Assembly: GCA_964494735.1 (NCBI GenBank)
Contig: CAZBSD010000031.1
Location: 1 to 25,985, forward strand
Length of the DNA: 25,985 nt
Origin: PHAA01 sp964494735
GTDB lineage: Bacteria > Bacillota > Syntrophomonadia > Syntrophomonadales > Syntrophomonadaceae
Reading direction: 5' to 3'
Shown: positions 16,072 to 23,028 of the stretch, piece after piece
Position numbering within the stretch: position 1 is the first letter of the stretch
Layout of the letters: each line of letters opens with the position of its first letter
The notes under the pieces: model-generated
The model's input: only the letters and a program-made list of their open reading frames with translations
Database searches by the model: none
What the model was told of the DNA's origin: nothing
Made by a program: the position numbers and the translations under genes

Positions 16072-17418
16072 TTGTTTACCAGGATATTGATTGCCAATCG
16101 CGGGGAGATCGCCCTAAGAGTTATTAGAGCTTGCAAGGAAATGGGTATCGAAAGCATTGCGGTGTACTCTGAAGCTGACCGGGACAGCCTGCATGTCAAG
16201 ATGGCCGATGGGGCCGTATGTATTGGAGGGGCGCCGGCAAATCAAAGCTATCTGCATATAGGAAATATTATTTCGGCAGCCATAAACTCAGGCTGTCAGG
16301 CTATCCATCCTGGATACGGGTTTTTGGCCGAGAATGCTCATTTCGCAGAATTGTGCACCGCCAATGATATCAAATTCATTGGACCATCAGCGTCTGTTAT
16401 CGACCTGCTGGGAGATAAGGTAAAGGGCAAGGAATTGGCTCAGCAGGTTGGGGTGCCGGTGGTGCCGGGGAGCCAGGGAGCGGCAGACAGCCTGGAAAAT
16501 ACCATCGCTCTGGCTGAATCCATAGGCTATCCCATCATCATCAAGGCATCTGCAGGTGGTGGGGGACGAGGGATGCGGTTGGCCCATAACAAATCGGCAC
16601 TGAAAGAGGCCTTGGGAATGGCCCGCATGGAGGCCGGCGCCGCATTCGGCAATGATGAAGTGTACGTGGAGAAATACATTGAGGAGCCCCGTCATATAGA
16701 GATTCAGATTTTGGGCGATGAACATGGCAACATTATTCATCTGGGAGAGAGGGACTGTTCCTTGCAAAGACGTCACCAGAAGCTGTTGGAAGAAGCGCCC
16801 TCAGCTTTTGTGGCCCAGGATTTGCGGGCCCGATTGGGAGATGCTGCTATAAAAGCGGCCCGAGCCGCAAATTATTTCAGCGCCGGGACGGTAGAATTTC
16901 TGGTCGATAAAAACAAGGATTTTTATTTCATCGAGATGAACACCAGGGTCCAGGTCGAGCATCCGGTGACCGAGATGGTGACCGGCATCGATATTATTAA
17001 AGAACAGATCAAGATCGCCGCCGGTGAAAGATTATCTTACCGGCAGGAGGATGTCAGATTGCAGGGCTGGGCGATCGAATGCAGAATAAATGCCGAGGAC
17101 CCGGACAAGGATTTCCGGCCTTCGCCAGGGCTGGTCTCCAACTACCTGCCGCCGGGGGGACCAGGTATCAGGGTCGATTCATGTGTCTACACGGGCTACA
17201 ACATACCCCCTTTCTATGACTCCATGATCGCCAAAGTCATAGCCTGGGGCCGTGATCGAGATGAAGCCATCGTCCGCATGCGCAGGGCGCTGCAGGAGTT
17301 CTCGGTGGCCGATGTAGCCACAACTATACCGTTTCACATGCAGGTCTTGGATAATGCTTTCTTCCGCAAGGGTGAGGTGTACACCAATTTTATATCCCGA
17401 CGGTTGAACAATCTGTAG
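16072..17418 (+). CDS. accC: Biotin carboxylase subunit of acetyl-CoA carboxylase
   Basis: ATP-grasp enzyme that carboxylates biotin on AccB using bicarbonate. 448 residues, the usual length. Begins MFTRILIANRGEIALRVIRA. The glycine-rich ATP lid is KASAGGGGRGMRL, and the catalytic MNTRVQVEHPVTE motif is intact. TTG start at 16072, supported by AGGAGTGG 6 nt upstream and by homology; no ATG is available nearby. The gene is followed by an independent promoter for the next unit. Confidence 0.97.
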   Translation: MFTRILIANRGEIALRVIRACKEMGIESIAVYSEADRDSLHVKMADGAVCIGGAPANQSYLHIGNIISAAINSGCQAIHPGYGFLAENAHFAELCTANDIKFIGPSASVIDLLGDKVKGKELAQQVGVPVVPGSQGAADSLENTIALAESIGYPIIIKASAGGGGRGMRLAHNKSALKEALGMARMEAGAAFGNDEVYVEKYIEEPRHIEIQILGDEHGNIIHLGERDCSLQRRHQKLLEEAPSAFVAQDLRARLGDAAIKAARAANYFSAGTVEFLVDKNKDFYFIEMNTRVQVEHPVTEMVTGIDIIKEQIKIAAGERLSYRQEDVRLQGWAIECRINAEDPDKDFRPSPGLVSNYLPPGGPGIRVDSCVYTGYNIPPFYDSMIAKVIAWGRDRDEAIVRMRRALQEFSVADVATTIPFHMQVLDNAFFRKGEVYTNFISRRLNNL

Positions 17419-17442
17419 GTGGCCGACACCAGGCAACAAACA

Positions 17443-17472
17443 TTGATAAAGGTTCGCCCGGTCTGGTAGAAT
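17443..17472 (+). promoter_or_regulatory. Sigma-A-type promoter for the Asp23-AmaP unit
   Basis: TTGATA at 17443-17448 and TAGAAT at 17467-17472 are separated by 18 nt; each box matches the vegetative consensus in five of six positions. Transcription would begin near 17479, 26 nt before the Asp23-family gene, whose GGAGGTG ribosome site lies between. Confidence 0.65.
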
Positions 17473-17504
17473 AACATCATAATAAAAAACTGGAGGTGTA
17501 ACAT

Positions 17505-17903
17505 ATGGACAATATCAAACCGGAAATCCCTAATGATTTAGGCGTAATCCGTATAGCCGATGAAGTGGTGTCCACAGTAGCCGGCCTGGCTGCCGTAGAG
17601 GTAGAAGGCGTCGCCAGCATGAGCGGTGGTTGGGGTACTGACTTGGTAGAGAAATTGGGCCGTAAGAATCTGGGTAAAGGCATCAAGGTTGAATCCTCCG
17701 GGGATCAAACCAGTATCGATATATTCATCGTCATCGAATATGGTTATTCCATTCCCAAGGTCGCGGAAAACGTGCAGAGAGAAGTTAAACAAGCGGTAGA
17801 GACCATGACCGGGCTCACCGTGACGGCCGTTAACGTCCATGTTGTGTCGGTAATGACCAAAAAGGCGGCAGAAGAAGCGACTGTTGATTCACAGGTAGAT
17901 TAA
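17505..17903 (+). CDS. Asp23/Gls24 family envelope stress protein (YqhY-like)
   Basis: 132-residue member of the Asp23/Gls24 family. Core features are GVIRIADEVVSTVAGLAAVEVEGVASMSGG near the N-terminus, a beta-rich centre (VESSGDQTSIDIFIVIEYGYSIP), and VAENVQREVKQAVETMTGLTVTAVNVHV. In staphylococci Asp23 coats the membrane through AmaP; in Bacillus the gene at this position, yqhY, lies next to accBC and has been linked to control of ACC activity. The two following genes supply the membrane partners. Excellent GGAGGTG ribosome site. Family is certain; exact role is inferred. Confidence 0.92.
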   Translation: MDNIKPEIPNDLGVIRIADEVVSTVAGLAAVEVEGVASMSGGWGTDLVEKLGRKNLGKGIKVESSGDQTSIDIFIVIEYGYSIPKVAENVQREVKQAVETMTGLTVTAVNVHVVSVMTKKAAEEATVDSQVD

Positions 17904-17917
17904 GCGATGGGTATTGC

Positions 17918-17956
17918 ATAGAGATAACCCCCTGGTAGTCAGGGGGTTATCTCTAT
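17918..17956. other. Perfect 17-bp hairpin between the Asp23 gene and amaP
   Basis: The 17-nt arm 17918-17934 pairs without mismatch with 17940-17956 around the 5-nt loop GTAGT; the core is five C over five G. Neither side has a T-run of terminator type. It could be an RNA-processing or mRNA-stability element that sets unequal output of the upstream and downstream genes, or a Rho-independent terminator that works poorly. Confidence 0.8.
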
Positions 17957-17981
17957 TGTCTATGATGGAGGAGGTGCGGAC

Positions 17982-18509
17982 ATGACCGCCATGAGTCGTT
18001 TGGTTTTGTTCTTATACAATCTGGTGATCCTGGGATTGGCTGGACTCACAGTCGGTGCTGCCCTGGGCTGGTTGGACCCTCAAATATATATGAATACGTT
18101 GCTGGCTTCGACTGAGAACCGAATGATAGCTGGGATAGTGGGGATTTTGGCAGGGTTCCTGGCTATAGTTATGTTGCTGTGGACGCTCAAGCCGGCACCC
18201 CGTATCGATACCGTAATGGTGGACAAGGCCAGCGGTGGTGACGTAACCATGAGCATCGCGGCGGTGAAAGCCATCATTGTAAAGGCAGTACGGCAGGTTG
18301 AAGGCGTTAAAGAACTCAGGCCTGATGTGGTTGCCTCCCCTAACGGGGTCAAGGTCAGACTCCATACCATGATAAATCCTGACCATAATGTGCCGGAGAT
18401 ATCAGAATCCCTCCAAACTGTGGTCCGCGATTATTTGGAAAAGGTAGGCGGCCTGCAGGTAGCGGAAATAAAAGTTCTTATTGACGACTTTATTGCGGCC
18501 GGCAAATAA
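17982..18509 (+). CDS. amaP: Alkaline shock response membrane anchor protein AmaP
   Basis: Membrane anchor for Asp23-type proteins, 175 residues. Two transmembrane helices, at about 7-28 and 45-64, form a hairpin. A cytoplasmic domain follows that itself resembles Asp23 (VTMSIAAVKAIIVKAVRQVEGVKELRPDV and VNPDH-like MINPDHNVPEISESLQTVVRDYLEKVGGL). ATG start after GGAGGAGGTGCGG, among the strongest ribosome sites in the window. It stands between the Asp23-family gene and a DUF2273 gene, the standard order in Clostridia. Confidence 0.9.
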   Translation: MTAMSRLVLFLYNLVILGLAGLTVGAALGWLDPQIYMNTLLASTENRMIAGIVGILAGFLAIVMLLWTLKPAPRIDTVMVDKASGGDVTMSIAAVKAIIVKAVRQVEGVKELRPDVVASPNGVKVRLHTMINPDHNVPEISESLQTVVRDYLEKVGGLQVAEIKVLIDDFIAAGK

Positions 18510-18521
18510 GGAGAATTTATC

Positions 18522-18737
18522 ATGTTCGAAAAATATTTCATCTATATAGTGAACGAACATCGGGGTAAAGCTATTGGTGTTAGTCTTGGCTTATTGGCGA
18601 GTGTCCTCTTCATCAGCTTTGGCTTCTGGCAGACCCTTTTTATAGTCTTGTGCATATTCATCGGCTACCAAGTTGGCAAGAAAATAGATCAACAGGTGGA
18701 CATGGAAGCATGGGTCAAGAACTTGTTCAGAAAATAA
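18522..18737 (+). CDS. DUF2273 family small membrane protein
   Basis: 71-residue protein with a glycine-rich hydrophobic hairpin: helices at about 16-34 and 35-50 (KAIGVSLGLLASVLFISFGF and QTLFIVLCIFIGYQVGKKID). The closing motif GYQVGKKIDQQVD is typical of DUF2273 proteins, which almost always sit beside AmaP and Asp23 genes and are thought to help anchor them. Start after AAGGAG at 8 nt, 12 nt downstream of amaP. Molecular function is not known. Confidence 0.88.
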   Translation: MFEKYFIYIVNEHRGKAIGVSLGLLASVLFISFGFWQTLFIVLCIFIGYQVGKKIDQQVDMEAWVKNLFRK

Positions 18738-18765
18738 GAACTATCGACGGGAAAGGAAGTACAAG

Positions 18766-19167
18766 TTGAGCAGAAGAAAGGCCCGGGAATTGGCGTTTAA
18801 GGTCCTGTTTCAGGTCGACCAGGTCAAGGCTGATGCCCGGCAGGCTTTTGAATATTTGATGGAAGAGGCCCCATTGGCGGAGAAGGACAAGGAATTTTCC
18901 TGGTCGCTGGTGGAAGGGGCGGTAGCCAAACTGGATTGCATAGATGATATTTTGGCGGGTCTCTCCAAAGAGTGGTCCATACAGAGGATGTCATCTGTGG
19001 ATCGCAACCTGTTGCGTTTGGCTGCTTTCGAGATTCTGTACCATTCCGGAGCCCAATCGGTGGTGGCAATCGATGAAGCCCTGGAGATCGCCAAACGTTA
19101 CAGTGAGCCAGCCTCGGTGGGATTTATCAATGCCATTTTGGACCGCATCAAGGATCGAAGAGCCTGA
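18766..19167 (+). CDS. nusB: Transcription antitermination factor NusB
   Basis: RNA-binding protein that, with NusE (S10), binds boxA and supports rRNA antitermination. 133 residues, all-helical, beginning MSRRKARELAFKVLFQVD and ending with the conserved EALEIAKRYSEPASVGFINAILDRI. TTG start after AAAGGAAG at 7 nt; no ATG lies at the right place. It follows the DUF2273 gene by 28 nt and is closed by a terminator. Confidence 0.96.
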   Translation: MSRRKARELAFKVLFQVDQVKADARQAFEYLMEEAPLAEKDKEFSWSLVEGAVAKLDCIDDILAGLSKEWSIQRMSSVDRNLLRLAAFEILYHSGAQSVVAIDEALEIAKRYSEPASVGFINAILDRIKDRRA

Positions 19168-19189
19168 TCGGTCGGATGCTTGAGTCGAG

Positions 19190-19217
19190 AAAGGCCAGTG
19201 GGCCTTTTTTGTTTTTT
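19190..19217 (+). terminator. Rho-independent terminator after nusB
   Basis: AAAGGCC (19190-19196) pairs with GGCCTTT (19201-19207) around AGTG, and a T-rich tract TTTTTTGTTTTTTG follows. The stem is short but the T-tract is strong. Confidence 0.85.
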
Positions 19218-19225
19218 GTCAGGGT

Positions 19226-19255
19226 TTGAACGCATTAGTACTCACTTTTTATTGT
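19226..19255 (+). promoter_or_regulatory. Possible promoter for folD
   Basis: TTGAAC (19226-19231) and TATTGT (19250-19255), 18 nt apart, are the best match in the short gap after the nusB terminator. The -10 box is weak (four of six). A promoter is expected here because the preceding unit is terminated. Confidence 0.35.
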
Positions 19256-19269
19256 GGAGATGGTGATTT

Positions 19270-20106
19270 ATGGAGATAATCAGTGGCAAGGCGCTGGCCG
19301 ACGAAATTTTGGCTATGCTAAAAGAGGCCAACAATACTGAGGGATTGAAGCCCTGTCTGACGATTTTGGATGTGGGAGAGAACCAGGATAACAAACGCTA
19401 CATAGGTCTGAAGGTGAAGGCGGCCGCCGCCGCGGGCGGGAGTGCCATGGTAGTCGAGTTCGGCGAAGCCGCCGGGCGGGATGAGGTGCTGGCCCACATC
19501 CAAGCCCTGAACCTGGATCCGTCCATCGATGGAATTATGTTGCAGCTTCCCCTGCCAGATCCCCTGGCAGTTTTCCAAACAGAATTGCTGGCGGCAATCG
19601 TTCCGGGCAAGGATGTAGACGGATTCAGCCCCCATAACCTGGGACTCCTTATGAATGGTGATCCCCATTTTATAAGTTGTGCAGCCGAGGCCTGCCTGGA
19701 GGTAGCCAGGCGTTATGCTGGCCCTTTGAAGAGTAAAAAGGTACTGCTGGTGGGAGATTCCTTTGATGTAATACGTTCCCTGGCTATTGCTTTCATAAGG
19801 GAAGGGTCACTATTAACAGTGCTCCCCGAATATGACTGTGCCACTCTCAATGAGTGCGACATAGCCATCATAGAGAAAGGAACCCCCAACATGGTTGGAG
19901 CACAGGGGCTTAGAGATGACGTTCTTCTGATAGATGCGGGTTTTTATTGGGAATCGGGCCGTACCTGCGGCAATATCGACCCGGCCAGGATGGCCGATGT
20001 TACTGGTCATCTGCTGCCGGTCCCGGGGGGAATGGGGCCGCTGTTGGTTGCTCACCTGATGATGAACCTTAGTCGGGCCGCCCGCCGCGCCCAGAAAGGC
20101 ATATAG
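19270..20106 (+). CDS. folD: FolD-like methylenetetrahydrofolate dehydrogenase/cyclohydrolase, divergent cofactor site
   Basis: FolD interconverts 5,10-methylene- and 10-formyl-tetrahydrofolate through an NADP-linked dehydrogenase and a cyclohydrolase step. At 278 residues it is of normal length. The catalytic half is kept: Tyr44 and Lys48 in RYIGLKVKA, Gln92 in MLQLPLP, Asp115 in KDVDGF, and VPGGMGPLLVAHL near the end. The cofactor half is not: the PCTP motif reads SCAA, the GRSxxVGxP-type loop reads GDSFDVIRS, and the DVGIN motif reads DAGFY. It may use another cofactor, or act only as cyclohydrolase. Its place between nusB and xseA is the usual one for folD. ATG after GGAG at 10 nt. Confidence 0.85.
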   Translation: MEIISGKALADEILAMLKEANNTEGLKPCLTILDVGENQDNKRYIGLKVKAAAAAGGSAMVVEFGEAAGRDEVLAHIQALNLDPSIDGIMLQLPLPDPLAVFQTELLAAIVPGKDVDGFSPHNLGLLMNGDPHFISCAAEACLEVARRYAGPLKSKKVLLVGDSFDVIRSLAIAFIREGSLLTVLPEYDCATLNECDIAIIEKGTPNMVGAQGLRDDVLLIDAGFYWESGRTCGNIDPARMADVTGHLLPVPGGMGPLLVAHLMMNLSRAARRAQKGI

Positions 20107-20108
20107 TT

Positions 20109-21326
20109 TTGCAGGAGTATATATCGGTAAGCATGCTGAACTCGTATATTTCTCGTATTCTTGATCAGGATGAGATTCTGCAGGATTTTTGGTTGAAGGG
20201 CGAGCTTTCCGGGTACCGCTTTTATAAACAGTCTGGACATAGTTATTTTTCCATTAAAGATGATAATGCAGTCGTTAGTTGTGTCATGTTCAAGAACAGG
20301 GCCCAGTCTATCCAATTTTACCCTCAAGATGGCATGGAAGTATTGTTGCGGGGGTATGTTTCAGTTTATACAAGGCAAGGCAAGTACCAGGTCTATGTCC
20401 AGGATATGCTCCCATTTGGGACCGGCAGCCTTTATATGTATCTGGAGCAACTGAAGGTGCGATTGGCCGCCCTGGGATATTTTGAATCCGGCCGCAAGCA
20501 GGAGGTTCCCCGCGTAACCAACACCATCGGGGTGGTCACGTCCCAGGATGGTGCTGCACTACAGGATATCCTGCGAGTCATCCAGCTGCGCCATCCCGGA
20601 GCACAGGTGGTTTTAGTCCATAGTTCGGTCCAGGGCAGCGAAGCCCCCCGCGAGTTGGCTGCAGGGATTAGGATGTTGAACGAATACGGCTCCATAGATG
20701 TTATCCTCATTGCCCGCGGGGGAGGCTCCTTTGAGGATCTGATGGCCTTCAACAGCGAGGATGTGGTTCGGGCGGTGTTCGACTCCACCATACCGGTTAT
20801 TTCTGGGGTGGGACATGAGGTTGACGTGACCCTCTGTGATCTGGCTGCAGACGTGCGGGCGGCCACTCCCACCCAAGCGGCTCAATTCGCAGTACCGGAC
20901 TATACGTCAGTGAGGAGAAAACTGCAAGATTTGAACACCCGTATGAGTCGCTCTATGCAGCGCAACCTGGCCAATCGCAGTGAAAGGCTGGATCGCGGCC
21001 TGATGAAGAAAGTATGGCGCGAGCCATCATTGTTGGTCAAAAAACAGACAGAGATGTTGCAGGTTTGCCGGCAGAGAATGAGTGCGGCCATACAGGATGA
21101 TATAAAGATGACCAGGCATCGGCTCAGTCTGGCCCGACGTGGATTGGATAACATGAGTCCACTCAGGGTGTTGGAGCGGGGTTATGCGATCGTAGCTAAA
21201 GAGGGTAAGGTAGTCAGGAATTTAGTTGGGGTGAATGAAGGCGATCGTTTGGAAATTGACCTGGTAGATGGCCGTTTGACGGTTACAATTCAAGGCAAGG
21301 AGCGGGTGGATAGATGGAAGATTTAG
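20109..21326 (+). CDS. xseA: Exodeoxyribonuclease VII large subunit
   Basis: Catalytic subunit of the single-strand-specific exonuclease that trims DNA to short oligonucleotides. 405 residues: an N-terminal OB-fold (about 1-100, starting SVSMLNSYISRIL), then the nuclease domain with TNTIGVVTSQDGAALQDIL, IARGGGSFEDLMAFN and ISGVGHEVDVTLCDLAAD, then a long coiled-coil that binds XseB and a small C-terminal segment (LERGYAIVAKEGK). The TTG at 20109 keeps the conserved SVSxLN region and has AGAAAGG 9 nt upstream; ATG 20133 would remove part of it. It starts 2 nt after folD. Confidence 0.96.
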   Translation: MQEYISVSMLNSYISRILDQDEILQDFWLKGELSGYRFYKQSGHSYFSIKDDNAVVSCVMFKNRAQSIQFYPQDGMEVLLRGYVSVYTRQGKYQVYVQDMLPFGTGSLYMYLEQLKVRLAALGYFESGRKQEVPRVTNTIGVVTSQDGAALQDILRVIQLRHPGAQVVLVHSSVQGSEAPRELAAGIRMLNEYGSIDVILIARGGGSFEDLMAFNSEDVVRAVFDSTIPVISGVGHEVDVTLCDLAADVRAATPTQAAQFAVPDYTSVRRKLQDLNTRMSRSMQRNLANRSERLDRGLMKKVWREPSLLVKKQTEMLQVCRQRMSAAIQDDIKMTRHRLSLARRGLDNMSPLRVLERGYAIVAKEGKVVRNLVGVNEGDRLEIDLVDGRLTVTIQGKERVDRWKI

Positions 21327-21535
21327 ATTTTGACAGCGCGCTGGGAAAACTGGAGGCGATTGTGGAACAATTGGAATCAGGCCAGTTGAGCCTGGACTCC
21401 AGTCTGGCCATTTTCGAAGAGGGGGTCAGGTTGTCCCTTTTTTGCCAGCAGAAACTGGATGAAACCGATGGCAAAGTACAGCGCTTGCTCCGTAAGCTGA
21501 ATGGTGAATTTGAACTGGAGGATATAAAAGTTTAA
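21314..21535 (+). CDS. xseB: Exodeoxyribonuclease VII small subunit
   Basis: 73-residue all-helical subunit, several copies of which wrap the XseA coiled-coil. The signature FDSALGKLEAIVEQLESGQLSLDSSLAIFEEGVRL is complete. It overlaps xseA by 13 nt, with CAAGGAGCGGG upstream inside xseA, so translation is coupled. Confidence 0.96.
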   Translation: MEDLDFDSALGKLEAIVEQLESGQLSLDSSLAIFEEGVRLSLFCQQKLDETDGKVQRLLRKLNGEFELEDIKV

Positions 21536-21558
21536 ATGTATTGGGCAGGAGGATTGGC

Positions 21559-22461
21559 ATGAGATTTGACAGGGCACATTTCGAAGTAGAATTGGGTCAG
21601 CGCAAGCAATATATAGAACAGCATTTACAAAGGTATCTGGGAGGGGAGGCGCCTGCGCCCGCGGTCATCCATGAAGCGATGTACTACGCGGTCATGAATG
21701 GAGGTAAACGCCTTCGTCCCATACTGGTGCTGGAAGCGGCTCGTATCGCGGGAGAGGAACCGGACAAGATAACGCCTGCTGCCTGTGCTTTGGAGCTCAT
21801 CCATTGCTATTCATTGGTCCATGATGATCTTCCTGCAATGGATGACGATGATTTCCGCCGGGGCAAACCCACTTGCCATAAAGTGTTCGGTGAGGCCAAT
21901 GCTATTTTGACTGGAGACGCGTTGCTGACTGCGGCCTTCGACCTATTGGCGGCTAATGCCGAAATTGCCGGCATCGCGTTCGAGGATGTAATCCGGGTGA
22001 TAAGGGAGATTGCCTATGCGGCCGGCAGCCGTGGGATGATTGGAGGGCAGGTGATAGATTTGGCTGGGGATGCCGATTTTTCTCCAGCTGCCTTGAGTGA
22101 GCTGCACCGTCTTAAGACCGGCGAGCTGTTTAAAGCAGCACTGAGGGCAGGTGCAATTTTAGGGAAAATGAAAGAACAAGATCTGGACATATTGACCCAG
22201 TATGCATATAATTTTGGGCTGGCTTTTCAGATCACAGACGACATACTCGATGTCAGCGGAGATCAAGCAACGTTGGGCAAGCCGATCGGCAGTGATGATA
22301 AAAATGCGCGCACTACTTACATTAGCCTCTATGGCTTACCCGGTGCAATCGAGAAGGCGCAGCAGAGCGTACAAGATTGCCTGGACAGCCTCGGCGTTTT
22401 CGGGCCTGAAGCTAATTTCCTGCGTGACCTGGCCCGTTTCACACTGGTCAGAACCTCTTAG
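21559..22461 (+). CDS. ispA: Polyprenyl synthetase, farnesyl diphosphate synthase type
   Basis: Condenses isopentenyl diphosphate with allylic diphosphates, giving C15 (or C20) precursors for quinones and undecaprenyl phosphate. 300 residues. First aspartate-rich motif DDLPAMD at 89-95 with RRGKPT after it; second motif DDILD near residue 228, with KPIGSDDKN downstream. The DDxxxxD form of the first motif and the YSLVHDD context fit bacterial type II farnesyl synthases; chain length cannot be proved from sequence. ATG after AGGAGG at 5 nt. It is the last plus-strand gene of the unit and ends 5 nt from a convergent gene. Confidence 0.94.
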   Translation: MRFDRAHFEVELGQRKQYIEQHLQRYLGGEAPAPAVIHEAMYYAVMNGGKRLRPILVLEAARIAGEEPDKITPAACALELIHCYSLVHDDLPAMDDDDFRRGKPTCHKVFGEANAILTGDALLTAAFDLLAANAEIAGIAFEDVIRVIREIAYAAGSRGMIGGQVIDLAGDADFSPAALSELHRLKTGELFKAALRAGAILGKMKEQDLDILTQYAYNFGLAFQITDDILDVSGDQATLGKPIGSDDKNARTTYISLYGLPGAIEKAQQSVQDCLDSLGVFGPEANFLRDLARFTLVRTS

Positions 22462-22466
22462 AGCCA

Positions 22467-22925
22467 TCAGGCATCCTGAGCGATCAACACCAGGCATTTA
22501 ACGTGCTGTAGAATATAATTGGAAACACTGCCCATGAAAAATCGGTTCACCGCAGTACGGTTGTGAGAGCCGACTGCTACCATGTCGACACCATGCTCCT
22601 CGATATACTGCACTATGACCCGGCCCGGACTTCCTTCCAGAATCTCGGTGTGAACGGGTATGTTGGCAGCACTGACTTTGGCAGCGGCTTCCTTTAAGAT
22701 CGCCTCCAGATGGGTCTGGCTGTTCTCCTGCAGGAATTTCATTATAGCGGTATTATCTGGGTAGATCCCTTCCAGGGAAACCGTACTCTGATATACGATC
22801 GGCAGAGCGTAAGCGGAGACCAGGTGGATAGTTGCTCCAGTTGGGCGGGCTATCTCGATAGCTGCCTGCAAAGCCTTTTTGGCTTGCTTGCCATCATCAT
22901 AGGCCACCAATATCTTGCTGATCAT
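22467..22925 (-). CDS. Universal stress protein family (UspA-like)
   Basis: Single-domain UspA protein of 152 residues. It begins KILVAYDDGKQAKKALQAAIEIA and ends with the nucleotide-loop region VAVGSHNRTAVNRFFMGSVSNYILQHVKCLVLI. The usual Gly-x2-Gly-x9-Gly-Ser/Thr loop is present except that the second Gly is Asn, so ATP binding may be altered though the MGSVS end is kept. Start follows AAGGGGGG by 6 nt. On the reverse strand, a perfect TATAAT lies about 30 nt upstream, so it may have its own promoter. Family is certain; the stress that induces it is unknown. Confidence 0.93.
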   Translation of the reverse strand: MISKILVAYDDGKQAKKALQAAIEIARPTGATIHLVSAYALPIVYQSTVSLEGIYPDNTAIMKFLQENSQTHLEAILKEAAAKVSAANIPVHTEILEGSPGRVIVQYIEEHGVDMVAVGSHNRTAVNRFFMGSVSNYILQHVKCLVLIAQDA

Positions 22926-22955
22926 GACTGACCCCCCTTAAAACACTACATTTAT

Positions 22956-22961
22956 ATTATA
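22956..22961 (-). promoter_or_regulatory. Possible -10 box for the universal stress gene
   Basis: TATAAT on the minus strand, 30 nt before the start codon. No good -35 box is found at 16-18 nt, so it would need an activator or be fortuitous. The 103-nt gap to the upstream desulfurase-like gene has no terminator-like hairpin. Confidence 0.3.
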
Positions 22962-23028
22962 AGTCTAATCATAAAGCCGGCGATAGTAAAGGAATCAGCC
23001 GGATAAAAGCAGGTATGGATCAGTCGGG

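Noticed and set aside
19270..20106. folD as a pseudogene
   Set aside because: The frame is intact, full length and flanked by normal signals; only specific motifs differ, which points to functional divergence rather than decay.
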